Below, piece after piece: positions 8,200 through 16,730 of a stretch of 64,000 nt of DNA. Within the stretch, counting starts at the first letter, position 1; each line of letters opens with the position of its first letter. A program made the position numbers and the translations under genes. This DNA comes from Streptomyces laurentii (GTDB taxonomy: Bacteria; Actinomycetota; Actinomycetes; Streptomycetales; Streptomycetaceae). The stretch lies in assembly GCA_002355495.1 (NCBI GenBank), contig AP017424.1:6389501-6453500 (forward strand), given 5' to 3'. Below the pieces are notes generated by a model. That model searched no databases, was not told where the DNA came from, and was given only the letters and a program-made list of their open reading frames with translations.

Positions 8200-8985
8200 T
8201 CAGATGAACTTCTGGCCGGACAGGAACACGGCGAGCTGCTTGCCGCCGTCGCCCTCGTCCGTGACGATCGTGCCCTGGGTACGGGCCGGGCGCGCCGCGA
8301 CCGAGTCGACGAGGGTCCACGCGTTCGCGAGACCGACCTCGTCGGCGTCGATGCCGAGGTCGTCCAGGTCGAGCTCCTCGACCGGCTTCTTCTTGGCGGC
8401 CATGATGCCCTTGAAGGACGGGTAACGAGCCTCGCCCGACTGGTCGGTGACCGACACGACGGCCGGCAGCGGGGCCTGCAGCCGCTCGCTGGCGGCGTCG
8501 CCGTCACGGCGGCCCTTCACCAGGCCGTCCTCGACCGAGACCTCGGACAGCAGCGACATCTGGGGCAGGCCCAGCCGCTCGGCGAGCAGCGCGGGCAGCA
8601 CGCCCATCGCGCCGTCCGTCGACGCCATGCCGCAGACGACCAGGTCGAAACCGGTCTTCTCCAGGGTCTTGGCGAGGATCGCGGAGGTGCCCATGACGTC
8701 GGTGCCGTGGATGTCCTCGTCGTTGACGTGGACGGCCTTGTCGGCGCCCATCGACAGCGCCTTGCGCAGCGCGTCCTTGGCGTCGTCCGGGCCGACCGTG
8801 ATGACGGTGACCTCGGCGTCGTCCGCCTCCTCGGAGATCCGGAGCGCCTGCTCGACCGCGTACTCGTCGAGCTCCGAGAGGAGGCCGTCGACGTCCTCAC
8901 GGTCGGTGGTCAGGTCGTCGGCGAAACCGCGGTCGCCGGTGGCGTCGGGAACGTACTTCACACAGACAGCGATCTTCAGGGTCAC
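8200..8985 (-). CDS. etfB: Electron transfer flavoprotein beta subunit
   Basis: A 261-aa protein starting at GTG 8985 behind AAAGGAG (TLKIAVCVKYVPD). Typical ETF-beta features: EYAVEQALRI, VITVGPDDAKDALRKALSMGADKAVHV, and DLVVCGMASTDGAMGVLPALLAERLG, the adenosine-binding region (AMP site). It pairs with EtfA encoded next. It is 28 nt downstream of the acyl-CoA dehydrogenase stop and is co-transcribed with it from the promoter near 10.2 kb that carries two TetR-operator-like sites. Confidence 0.97.
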   Translation of the reverse strand: MTLKIAVCVKYVPDATGDRGFADDLTTDREDVDGLLSELDEYAVEQALRISEEADDAEVTVITVGPDDAKDALRKALSMGADKAVHVNDEDIHGTDVMGTSAILAKTLEKTGFDLVVCGMASTDGAMGVLPALLAERLGLPQMSLLSEVSVEDGLVKGRRDGDAASERLQAPLPAVVSVTDQSGEARYPSFKGIMAAKKKPVEELDLDDLGIDADEVGLANAWTLVDSVAARPARTQGTIVTDEGDGGKQLAVFLSGQKFI

Positions 8986-9013
8986 GGCCTGTCTCCTTTC
9001 AACGGGCGGGTGG

Positions 9014-10165
9014 TTACGGGAGGTTGCGGGCCATGACGATGCGCTGGACCTGGTTGGTGCCTTCGTAGATCTGGGTGATCTTGGCGTCGCGCATCATGCG
9101 CTCGACGGGGTAGTCGCGGGTGTAGCCGTAGCCGCCGAGGAGCTGGACGGCGTCGGTGGTGACGTCCATGGCGACGTCGGAGGCGAAGCACTTGGCGGCG
9201 GCGCCGAAGAAGGTGAGGTCGCCCTCGACCCGCTCGCTCTTGGCGGCGGCGGCGTAGGTGAGCTGGCGGGCGGCCTCCAGCTTCATGGCCATGTCGGCGA
9301 GCATGAACTGCACGCCCTGGAAGTCGGCGATGGGCTTGCCGAACTGCTTGCGCTCCTTGACGTAGCCCTTGGCGTAGTCGAGGGCGCCCTGGGCGATGCC
9401 GAGGGCCTGGGCGGCGATGGTGATGCGGGTGTGGTCGAGGGTCTTCATCGCGGTGGCGAAGCCGGTGCCCTCGGCGCCGATCATCCGGTCCGCGGGGATG
9501 CGGACGTTGTCGAAGTAGACCTCGCGGGTCGGGGAGCCCTTGATGCCGAGCTTCTTCTCCGGCGCGCCGAACGACACCCCCTCGTCGGACTTCTCCACGA
9601 CGAAGGCGCTGATGCCCTTGGAACGCTTCTCCGGGTCGGTGACGGCCATCACCGTGTAGTACTCCGACACCCCGGCGTTGGTGATCCACCGCTTCACACC
9701 GTTGAGGACCCAGAAGTCCCCGTCGCGCACCGCGCGGGTCTTCATGCCCGCCGCGTCCGAACCCGCCTCCGGCTCCGACAGCGCGTAGGAGAACATCGCC
9801 TCACCGGCCGCCAGCGGGCCCAGGTACTTCGCCTTCAGCTCCTCCGAGCCCGACAGGATCACCGGCAGCGAACCCAGCTTGTTCACCGCCGGGATCAGCG
9901 ACGACGAACCGCAGGCACGCGCGACCTCCTCGATCACGATCACCGTCGCCAGCGCGTCCGCACCCGCACCGCCGTACGACTCGGGCACGTGCACCGCGTG
10001 CAGATCCGCCGCCACCAGCGCGTCCAGCGCCTCCTGCGGGAACCGGCCCTCCTCGTCCACCGCGGCGGCGAACGGAGCGATCTTCGCCTCCGCCAGCGAA
10101 CGGACCGTCTCCCGGAGCATCTCGTGCTCCTCGGACAGGCGATACAGGTCGAAGTCCTTGGACAT
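9014..10165 (-). CDS. Acyl-CoA dehydrogenase
   Basis: A 383-aa flavoenzyme. Seen: MFSYALSEPEAGSDAAGMKTRA (FAD/substrate loop, residues ~120-140), WVLNGVKRWITNAG, QFGKPIADFQGVQF, the catalytic-base region near YEGTN at the C terminus, and AVQLLGGYGYTRDYPVERMMRD. This is the short/medium-chain acyl-CoA dehydrogenase pattern. It introduces the alpha-beta double bond and reduces ETF. The ATG at 10165 is chosen for GGGGAG 8-12 nt upstream; the frame runs open for 26 more codons. First gene of the operon with etfB and etfA. Chain-length specificity cannot be read from the sequence. Confidence 0.95.
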   Translation of the reverse strand: MSKDFDLYRLSEEHEMLRETVRSLAEAKIAPFAAAVDEEGRFPQEALDALVAADLHAVHVPESYGGAGADALATVIVIEEVARACGSSSLIPAVNKLGSLPVILSGSEELKAKYLGPLAAGEAMFSYALSEPEAGSDAAGMKTRAVRDGDFWVLNGVKRWITNAGVSEYYTVMAVTDPEKRSKGISAFVVEKSDEGVSFGAPEKKLGIKGSPTREVYFDNVRIPADRMIGAEGTGFATAMKTLDHTRITIAAQALGIAQGALDYAKGYVKERKQFGKPIADFQGVQFMLADMAMKLEAARQLTYAAAAKSERVEGDLTFFGAAAKCFASDVAMDVTTDAVQLLGGYGYTRDYPVERMMRDAKITQIYEGTNQVQRIVMARNLP

Positions 10166-10237
10166 GATCGGGAGCTCCCCTAGCGATGCGATGTGATGCG
10201 GTGCGTTGGCGTGGCGCGGATGGCACGCGACACGTCT

Positions 10238-10275
10238 TGGCACTGAGTACCCTCAGCAAAACACACTCAGTGCCA
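10238..10275. promoter_or_regulatory. Two TetR operator-like sites in divergent promoter
   Basis: TGGCACTGAGTACCC (10238-10252, 13 of 15 matching the perfect site) and ACACACTCAGTGCCA (10261-10275, 12 of 15) lie 23 bp apart centre to centre between the acyl-CoA dehydrogenase operon on the minus strand and the small plus-strand gene at 10301. Two helically phased, degenerate sites fit cooperative binding by one TetR repressor. Confidence 0.68.
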
Positions 10276-10300
10276 CGATGCTAGTGGCTAAGGTGCTCCC

Positions 10301-10591
10301 ATGCGCGACAGGGGGGTCGACGGGCAGCTCCAGATCCACGAGATCGAGGACGACGGCCCGGACAGGGCGCGGTGCGTCGTGCGCTGCGTGGGCGGAGTGG
10401 TGCGGACGGGGGACCGGCTCGACGGCGGCAGGCTCACGGTCGAGCGCATCCACCGCTACCGGAGCGTCACCGTGGACGCCCTCACCCCGCCCCACGCGGC
10501 CCTCGTCCTGCTCTCCGGGCCGGGCGTCCCGGATCTGCGCCCGTGGCTGGTGGTCTCCACGACGGGGCCGCGCCCGCGTGCGCCGCGCTGA
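10301..10591 (+). CDS. Small hypothetical protein
   Basis: A 96-aa protein starting ATG 10301. Alternating hydrophobic strands (LQIHEI, RCVVRCVGGVVRTGDRL, LTVERIHRY, HAALVLLSGPG, WLVVSTTG) suggest a small beta-barrel, and RTGDRL recalls translation-factor domain 2, but no family is recognised. After its stop another frame reads NLVRDDHYGCAVCGARLPR to 10671, so the authentic protein could be longer with a C-terminal zinc ribbon joined by a frameshift. It is divergent from the acyl-CoA dehydrogenase operon and shares its operators. Confidence 0.55.
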   Translation: MRDRGVDGQLQIHEIEDDGPDRARCVVRCVGGVVRTGDRLDGGRLTVERIHRYRSVTVDALTPPHAALVLLSGPGVPDLRPWLVVSTTGPRPRAPR

Positions 10592-10987
10592 ACCTCGTAC
10601 GGGACGACCACTACGGGTGCGCGGTGTGCGGGGCGCGGCTGCCCCGGAGAGGGAACGTTCCCGCGGAGTAAGTCCGTCAAGTCAGGGTCGATCCGGGCCC
10701 GGGTGCCGTGAGTCGGCGGTACGCCGTACCCACCCCGGGGGTCATACGAGGACCGCGGCGGCGAAATGCGGGTGCGCCACAGGAGTCATAGCGGATGTCC
10801 GGGACGGAAAGGTGCCTCTCAGAGTCACGCCCGAGCCCGCACCCCGCCCGGGTGTCCCCCGCCGAACCGATCAGTAGGATGAAGGACTGGACGGAAGCGG
10901 ACCGGGGCGCGCACAGCGCGGGAACGGCACCGCGCCGACGGGGCGGACCGGCGCAGGGCCGGCAGGGGGCCGGGAGAGGGTGACGGC
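10592..10987 (+). other. Intergenic stretch with possible out-of-frame zinc-ribbon tail
   Basis: The first 80 bp carry a reading frame with CAVCG and no usable ATG/GTG start. The remainder has no convincing gene. A short frame ending at 10983 lacks a ribosome-binding site. The BlaI promoter must lie here; no clear BlaI-type operator was recognised. Confidence 0.4.
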
Positions 10988-11416
10988 GTGACGGACCGAA
11001 GCGGCGTGGGCGGGGTGGAACCCGCCCCGCGCAGGCGCGGCCAGGGCGAGCTGGAAGCCCAGGTGCTCGCCGTGCTGAAGAACGCCCCCGCCCCCGTCCC
11101 CGTGGTCTGGGTCCAGGAGCACCTCGACGGCGGACTCGCCTACACCACGGTCATCACCATCCTGACCCGGCTGCACGTCAAGGGCGCCGTCGCCCGCGAG
11201 CGCGCCGGCCGGTCCTTCGTCTGGACCGCCGTCGCCGACGAGTCCGGTCTCGCCGCGCTGCGCATGCGCAAGGTCCTCGACGCCGAATCCGACCGCAAGG
11301 CCGTCCTCGCCAGCTTCGTCACCGCGCTCTCGCCGAACGACGAGCGACTGCTGCGTGAACTCCTCGGCGACGAGGGCGAAGAGAGAACGGGCGGCCCGCG
11401 GGAGGGCGGAGACTAG
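10988..11416 (+). CDS. BlaI/MecI/CopY-family repressor
   Basis: A 142-aa winged-helix regulator starting at GTG 10988 with AGAGGGTGA just upstream. The N-terminal wHTH is typical: GELEAQVLAVLKNAP, VVWVQEHL, YTTVITILTRLHVKGAVARER, then GRSFVWTA. The C-terminal helices (ALSPNDERLLRELLG) form the dimer domain. Known members repress metallopeptidase-receptor or beta-lactamase genes and are inactivated by proteolysis. The next gene, 5 nt downstream, is an M56-type metallopeptidase, the classic partner. Confidence 0.9.
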   Translation: MTDRSGVGGVEPAPRRRGQGELEAQVLAVLKNAPAPVPVVWVQEHLDGGLAYTTVITILTRLHVKGAVARERAGRSFVWTAVADESGLAALRMRKVLDAESDRKAVLASFVTALSPNDERLLRELLGDEGEERTGGPREGGD

Positions 11417-11421
11417 CGGGC

Positions 11422-12378
11422 ATGGGAGTCTTCGTCTTCCTTCCGCTGCTGCTCCCGCTGAGCGCCTGGCCGGTCGCCCGGCTCGCCGAGCACCGGCTGC
11501 ATCCGCGTACCGCCACCCGGCTGCTCACCGGCTTCGCCGTCGTCCTCGCCCTGTGCAGCACCCTCTGCCTGATGCTGCTCATGGTCGTCGGCACCGCGCA
11601 GCTCCCGGGCAACCCGCTGCCGGACGGCTGGTCCGATCCGGAGGTACGGGCCGCCGTGCCGTACGACGAGATCGCCGGGCGCCTCGCGATCCCCGCCCTC
11701 GGGGCCGTGGTCCTCGGCTGCGCGCACGCGCTCGTCCGGCATCTGCGGGTACGGCGCCGGGTCGAGCGGGCCCTGTCCGGGCTGCCGGGCCGGCCGGTCG
11801 CGGTGCTGCCCGACCCCGTGCCGTACGCCTACGCGCTGCCGGGCCGGCGCCGCGGCCGTGACCGGGTGGTGGTCAGCGCCGGGCTGCTCGGCGCGCTCGG
11901 CTCCGCCGAACGCCGGGCGCTGTTCGCGCACGAGCGGGCCCATCTGAAGGCCCGCCACCACCGGCATCTGCTCGCCGTCGAGCTCGCGGCCCGAGCCAAC
12001 CCGTTCCTGCGCCCGCTGCGGACCGCCGTCACCTACACCGCCGAACGCTGGGCCGACGAGGCGGCGGCCGACGCGGTCGGCAGCCGCCGTACGGTCGCCC
12101 GCGCGATCGGCCGGGCGGCGCTGATCTCCGCCCCGGCCCCGGCCGCCACGCTTCCGGCGGCCTCGGGCGGGGGAGCGGGCCCGGTGCCGCGCCGGGTCGC
12201 CGCCCTGCTCGGGCCCGAGCCCGCCGCGCCCGGCCTCGCCTGGCCGCCGCCCAGCACGGCGACCGGCCTCGCCGTCTGGGGCGCGGCGGCGGGTGCGACG
12301 GTCTCGGCACTGTCCTCGGCGAACTCGGCCGTCACGCTCTTCCTGCTCCTGCGCGCCGCCGCCACGCCCCTGGCGTGA
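11422..12378 (+). CDS. M56-family (BlaR1-like) membrane metallopeptidase
   Basis: A 318-aa membrane protein. Hydrophobic segments lie at about 2-18, 33-58, 90-108 and near the C terminus. The zinc-binding motif HERAH (in LFAHERAHLKARHH, about 173-177) follows a strand-rich segment (VVVSAGLLGAL), as in M48/M56 peptidases. There is no extracytoplasmic penicillin-binding sensor domain, so it is a short M56 peptidase rather than BlaR1. Coupled with the BlaI-type repressor upstream, it probably cleaves that repressor or another regulator. Confidence 0.88.
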   Translation: MGVFVFLPLLLPLSAWPVARLAEHRLHPRTATRLLTGFAVVLALCSTLCLMLLMVVGTAQLPGNPLPDGWSDPEVRAAVPYDEIAGRLAIPALGAVVLGCAHALVRHLRVRRRVERALSGLPGRPVAVLPDPVPYAYALPGRRRGRDRVVVSAGLLGALGSAERRALFAHERAHLKARHHRHLLAVELAARANPFLRPLRTAVTYTAERWADEAAADAVGSRRTVARAIGRAALISAPAPAATLPAASGGGAGPVPRRVAALLGPEPAAPGLAWPPPSTATGLAVWGAAAGATVSALSSANSAVTLFLLLRAAATPLA

Positions 12379-12405
12379 CGGCGCGGCCCCCGTAGCGGCA
12401 GGTGA

Positions 12406-12861
12406 CTACAGGTCGAACTCGTGCGGCGGCAGGTCGAGGGTGAAGCACGCCTCGCGCACCACGGCCTGCTCGGTCTTGTCGAAGTCGCCGTCGGCGCCGC
12501 CGATGACGATGCCGATCTGCACGACCGCGCGCGCCTCGGCCGGCTTCTTCTTCGCCTTGGCGATCTCCTGGAGCACGCTCACCTTGCCGAAGTCGAAGTC
12601 GGCGGTCAGCTTGTCGAGGTTGGCGTCGAAGCGGCGCTGGAGGTCGATCGCGTCGAAGTTCTGCAGCACCTCGTTGGTGGCGATGAGCTGGGCGACGCGG
12701 CGGCGCTCGGACGGGTCGATGGTGCCGTCCGCGGCCGCGACCAGCGCGCACATCGCCATCGAAGCGTCACGGAAGGCCCCGGACTTCAGATCGTTCTTCT
12801 TGGCGACCAGCTGCGTCTGCATCGTCGACGCGGATTCCTTGATGCGGTCCCAGAGGGCCAT
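12406..12861 (-). CDS. TerB-family tellurite-resistance-like protein
   Basis: A 151-aa helical protein. Two acidic metal-binding loops, AAADGTIDPSERRR (about 42-55) and GGADGDFDKTEQ (about 121-132), are the TerB signature. It starts MALWDRIKESAS at 12861. TerB proteins belong to stress-response complexes with TerD-type Ca-binding proteins; none is next to it here. It lies between the M56 peptidase (convergent) and gap, from which it is separated by a strong terminator. Confidence 0.9.
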   Translation of the reverse strand: MALWDRIKESASTMQTQLVAKKNDLKSGAFRDASMAMCALVAAADGTIDPSERRRVAQLIATNEVLQNFDAIDLQRRFDANLDKLTADFDFGKVSVLQEIAKAKKKPAEARAVVQIGIVIGGADGDFDKTEQAVVREACFTLDLPPHEFDL

Positions 12862-12938
12862 GTCGCTGTACTCCCGATGTCGGTTGCTTCTACGGAGGTG
12901 TAGAACGTACCAGCCTGACGGGGAGTTCCCGGGAAACG

Positions 12939-12974
12939 CCGAACGGCGGTGGGGAGTACCCCACCGCCGTTCGG
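12939..12974 (-). terminator. Terminator after gap
   Basis: A perfect 16-bp stem, beginning CCGAACGGCGG on the plus strand and ending CCGCCGTTCGG, encloses an AGTA loop. It separates gap (stop 13020) from terB (start 12861), both on the minus strand. Confidence 0.85.
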
Positions 12975-13019
12975 TGCGTGATTCCGCGCTGTGCCGGAAC
13001 CGGTTCGGGCTTCCTGTGA

Positions 13020-14465
13020 TCAGGCCGCCGGAGCCGGGAAGGTCGGGTAGGCGACGCCCGAGACCTGCTGGACGACGCGGATGACCTGGCACGAGTAGCC
13101 GAACTCGTTGTCGTACCACAGGTACAGGATCGCGTTGTCGCCGTCGACCTTGGTCGCGCCGGCGTCGACGATCGAGGCGTGACGCGAGCCGACGAAGTCC
13201 ATCGAGACCGCGTCGGGGGCCGTGGTGAAGTCGATCTGGCGCTTCAGCGGCGAGTGCAGCGAGACGTCGCGCAGGTACTCCAGGACCTCCTCGCGGGTGG
13301 TCTCGCGGCCCAGACGCAGGCTCAGGATGGCGATCGAGACGTCCGGGACGGGGACGCGGATCGAGCTGCCGGTGATCGGCGCCTTCAGCTCGGGCAGCGC
13401 CTTGGCCACGGCGGAGGCGGCACCCGTCTCCGTGATGACCATGTTGAGCGGCGCGGAACGACCGCGACGGTCGGCCTTGTGGTAGTTGTCCAGCAGGTTC
13501 TGGTCGTTCGTGAACGAGTGGACGGTCTCCACGTGACCGCGCAGCACACCGTACTCGTCGTCCATGGCCTTGAGCGGCGGGACGATCGCGTTGGTGGTGC
13601 AGGAGGCGCAGGACAGGATGCGCTCGTCCGGCTTGATCGTGTCGTGGTTGACACCGTGCACGATGTTCGGGACGTCGCCCTTGCCGGGGGCCGTCAGGAC
13701 GACCTTGTCGACGCCCGGACGCAGGTGCTTCGACAGACCCTCGCGGTCGCGCCACTTGCCGGTGTTGTCGATCAGGATCGCGTTCTGGATGCCGTACGCC
13801 GTGTAGTCGACCTCGGACGGGTCGTTGGCGTAGATCACCCGGATCGTGTTGCCGTTGGCGACGATCGAGCTGCTCGCCTCGTCGACGGTGATCGTGCCCT
13901 GGAACTGACCGTGGATCGAGTCGCGCCGCAGCAGCGAGGCGCGCTTCACCAGGTCCTGCTCGCCACCGCCGCGCACGACGATGGCGCGCAGCCGCAGGCC
14001 GTTGCCGGAGCCGGCCTTCTCGATGAGCAGGCGGGCGACCAGGCGGCCGATACGGCCGAAGCCGTACAGGACCACATCGCGGCCCTCGCCACGCTCCAGC
14101 TTCGCGGCACCGGTGGCACCCGCGACGGCCTCGGCGGTGAAGTCCGCGACCGACAGACCGCGGTCGTCCGCCTTGTAGGTGGCGGCGAGCATGCCGATGT
14201 CGATCTGGGAAGGACCGAGGTCCAGAGTGGTCAGCGCCTCCAGGAACGGCATGGTCTCGGTGACCGAGAGCTCCTCGCCGTCGATCTGCCGGGCGAACCG
14301 GTGCGTCTTCAGGATGCTGACGACCGACTTGTTGACCAGGGAGCGGCTGTGAAGAAGGACCGTGACGTCCTGCTCTCGGTGCAGCTTCCCGATGATCGGA
14401 ATCATGGACTCCGCGATTTCCTCGCGGTGCTTCCAGTTTGTGAACGAGTCCTCGTTGACAGTCAC
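13020..14465 (-). CDS. gap: Glyceraldehyde-3-phosphate dehydrogenase, long form
   Basis: A 481-aa protein. The first ~125 residues form a helical extension not present in glycolytic GAPDH. Then come the Rossmann loop YGFGRIGRL, the catalytic cysteine in SCASCTTN, SFTNDQNLLDNYHKADRRGRSAP, and the C-terminal WYDNEFGYS. The usual glycolytic enzyme is about 335 aa, so this is the extended group seen in actinobacteria, whose physiological direction is unsettled. No glycolytic neighbours are present, so it is probably not the main glycolytic gap. Its transcript ends at the hairpin at 12939-12974. Confidence 0.95.
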   Translation of the reverse strand: MTVNEDSFTNWKHREEIAESMIPIIGKLHREQDVTVLLHSRSLVNKSVVSILKTHRFARQIDGEELSVTETMPFLEALTTLDLGPSQIDIGMLAATYKADDRGLSVADFTAEAVAGATGAAKLERGEGRDVVLYGFGRIGRLVARLLIEKAGSGNGLRLRAIVVRGGGEQDLVKRASLLRRDSIHGQFQGTITVDEASSSIVANGNTIRVIYANDPSEVDYTAYGIQNAILIDNTGKWRDREGLSKHLRPGVDKVVLTAPGKGDVPNIVHGVNHDTIKPDERILSCASCTTNAIVPPLKAMDDEYGVLRGHVETVHSFTNDQNLLDNYHKADRRGRSAPLNMVITETGAASAVAKALPELKAPITGSSIRVPVPDVSIAILSLRLGRETTREEVLEYLRDVSLHSPLKRQIDFTTAPDAVSMDFVGSRHASIVDAGATKVDGDNAILYLWYDNEFGYSCQVIRVVQQVSGVAYPTFPAPAA

Positions 14466-14668
14466 AGTGCAACTTTCGAGCTAGGCAGTGCTCATATGCT
14501 AACCCGACCCTTCGGATGTGCGGCAGGGGGGCGGACTGTGGTCCTGGACACGGGGTGCGATGTGGCGGATTCCGTCGGTAATGGCTGATTTGGTGCCCCC
14601 GTTCGCCTTCCGCCCGCCGCGCCCCGACGCCCGTCCGTGACCCCCGTGACCCCGGTGCCCCGCCCGTC

Positions 14669-16033
14669 TCAGAGACCCACGTCACGCGCCCGCAGGTCCT
14701 CCAGCGTCTCCCGGCGGACGAGCGGCCGGCTCGTGCCCGCCGACACCGCGACCACCGGCGGGCGGCCGACCAGGTTGTACGAGGACGCCATCGACAGGTG
14801 GTACGCGCCCGCCACCGGCACGGCCAGCAGATCACCCGGACGGACGTCGGCCGGCAGCGGCACGTTCTCCGCCAGGACGTCCCCCGCCTCGCAGTGCCGC
14901 CCCGCGACCGTCGTCGCCACCCGCTCCGCCGCCCCGCGCCGGCCGATCAGCCGGGGCGCGTACCGCACCCCGTACAGCGCCGGGCGCGGGTTGTCGCTCA
15001 TCCCGCCGTCGACCGCCACGAACACCCGCGCGGCCGTCGCCTTCACCGCGAGCACCCGGTAGACGGCGACCCCGGCCGGACCGACGATCGCCCGCCCCGG
15101 CTCGATGATCAGGCGCGGCACCGGCAGCCCCGCGCCCGCGCAGCTCTCGATCAGCTCCACCCGCACCCGGTGGGCCAGCGCCGCCGGATCGAGGACCGGG
15201 TCGCCGGGGCGGTACGCGACCCCGTGGCCGCCGCCCAGATCCAGCTCGGGCAGCACCACTCCGTACAGATCGCGCGTCCGGGCCATCAGACCGACGAGCC
15301 GGCGCACCGCCGCCAGATACGGCTTGACGGTGGTGATCTGCGAGCCGAGGTGGCAGTGCAGCCCGGTCAGCCGCAGCCGCGGCTGGCCGAGGACCCGGGC
15401 GACGGCGTGCTGGGCGTGCCCGTCGCGCAGCGACAGCCCGAACTTCTGCCCCTCGGACCCGGTGCGGATTTTGGCGTGGCCGCCCGCGCCGATGCCGGGC
15501 GTGACCCGCAGCATCACCTTCTGCTCGGAGCCCGGCGGGACGGCGGCGGCGATCCGGGCGATCTCGGCCGGGCTGTCGATGACGATCCGGCCGACGCCGA
15601 GGCGCAGCGCCGTCCGCAGGTCCTCGGGCGACTTGGCGTTGCCGTGCAGCAGGATCCGGTCGGGCGGGAAGCCGGTGGTGACGGCGAGTTCCAGCTCCCC
15701 GGCGGAGCACACGTCCAGGCCCAGGCCCTCCTCCTCGACCCAGTGCGCGAGCGCCCGGCACAGGAACGCCTTGGCGGCGTAGTGCACGTCGGCCTCGGGG
15801 AAGGCGTCGCGGTAGCGGCGGCAGCGTCCGCGCACCTCGTCCTCGTCGAGGACGTAGACCGGGGTGCCGTGACGTTCGGCGATCTCGTCGAGCGCGACGC
15901 CGGCGACGGTGAGCCGGCCGTCCGGGCGGTCGACGGCCGAGGCGGGCCAGACGGACAGGCCCTCGTCCTGGTCCTGGGGACGTTCGGGCGCGGTGGGAGA
16001 GAGAGGAAGGGGCGGGAGAGGGGTGACGGTCAT
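14669..16033 (-). CDS. lysA: Diaminopimelate decarboxylase
   Basis: A 454-aa PLP-dependent decarboxylase. Seen: VHYAAKAFLC (PLP lysine), CSAGELELA, HGNAKSPEDL, HCHLGSQI, the glycine loop LDLGGGHGVAY, EPGRAIVG, and GRHCEAGDVL (substrate cysteine) near the C terminus. It converts meso-diaminopimelate to lysine. ATG 16033 is chosen because GGGGAG lies upstream and the family N terminus (LSVWPASAV) begins ~27 residues in. Streptomyces usually also carry a lysA next to thrA/hom; this one stands apart and may be a paralogue. It is 17 nt after the preceding gene on the same strand. Confidence 0.9.
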   Translation of the reverse strand: MTVTPLPPLPLSPTAPERPQDQDEGLSVWPASAVDRPDGRLTVAGVALDEIAERHGTPVYVLDEDEVRGRCRRYRDAFPEADVHYAAKAFLCRALAHWVEEEGLGLDVCSAGELELAVTTGFPPDRILLHGNAKSPEDLRTALRLGVGRIVIDSPAEIARIAAAVPPGSEQKVMLRVTPGIGAGGHAKIRTGSEGQKFGLSLRDGHAQHAVARVLGQPRLRLTGLHCHLGSQITTVKPYLAAVRRLVGLMARTRDLYGVVLPELDLGGGHGVAYRPGDPVLDPAALAHRVRVELIESCAGAGLPVPRLIIEPGRAIVGPAGVAVYRVLAVKATAARVFVAVDGGMSDNPRPALYGVRYAPRLIGRRGAAERVATTVAGRHCEAGDVLAENVPLPADVRPGDLLAVPVAGAYHLSMASSYNLVGRPPVVAVSAGTSRPLVRRETLEDLRARDVGL

Positions 16034-16050
16034 GACGGCGGCGCTCCCCT

Positions 16051-16485
16051 TCACCGGGCCGGTACGGCGGCGGGCCGTACGGGACGGACAGGGCGGGCGG
16101 GCCGGTCGGGTTGCGCGGGCCGAGTGGGCCGGTCGGGTCGGTCGGGGCGGGGCGCCTGGGCGGGAGGCGCGGCCGGCGCGGGGACCGGTGCGGGCGCCGG
16201 GGCGGTGAGGACGGGGTCGACGATCAGCGCGTCGACGCCCAGCGGCGCGACGAGGGCCCGCAGGGCCGGGACGGCCAGCGGCGCCCAGGCGTGCCCGGCG
16301 CCGAGGACGGCCCGCAGCCGCCCGGGGGTGGTGAACGCGACCGCCGTCCGCCGTCCGACCGGCGTACGGAACAGTCGTACCGCGCACCCGTGAGCGGCCG
16401 GCCGGACGGGTACGTACAGCCGTCCGGCCGGCACCCGTTCGCAGGGCTCGGGGTCGTCTCCGCACGCGTACAGGGTGGTGACCAT
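16051..16485 (-). CDS. SAV_915-like hypothetical protein with Pro-rich tail
   Basis: A 144-aa protein starting at ATG 16485 behind GGGAGGAACACC. Residues 1-~90 form a compact domain (YVPVRPAAHGCAVRLFRTPVG, RTAVAFTTPGRLRAVLG, ALRALVAPLGVD) resembling the SseB-like/SAV_915 group common in Streptomyces. From ~95 on the chain is made of Pro/Ala/Arg repeats (RPDRPDRPTRPAQPDRPARP), probably disordered. Function unknown. It lies 17 nt upstream of lysA and may be co-transcribed. Confidence 0.65.
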   Translation of the reverse strand: MVTTLYACGDDPEPCERVPAGRLYVPVRPAAHGCAVRLFRTPVGRRTAVAFTTPGRLRAVLGAGHAWAPLAVPALRALVAPLGVDALIVDPVLTAPAPAPVPAPAAPPAQAPRPDRPDRPTRPAQPDRPARPVRPVRPAAVPAR

Positions 16486-16730
16486 GGTGTTCCTCCCGGG
16501 AACGGACGCCCCGCGCCGGGCGCGCCGGGGCCGTCCTCCGTCACCCTGCCCGCCCCGGACACCTCCCGGACCTGCCCTGACGCGCTTCTGACGGGCCTTT
16601 GACGCGATTCGCCCGGACGGGCGGCGGGTCGGGCATCCCGGGCCGGTCACAGCGGAGGCCGCCCGCCCGTTTTCGAGAGGTTTTCCCGATCCCCTCGATC
16701 CGCCCCGGCGGACCTGGCACGCTTGCCGTC

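Noticed and set aside
13179..14588. 469-aa open frame opposite gap
   Set aside because: It is the high-GC shadow of gap; composition is dominated by Arg, Gly, Asp and Val without any motif.
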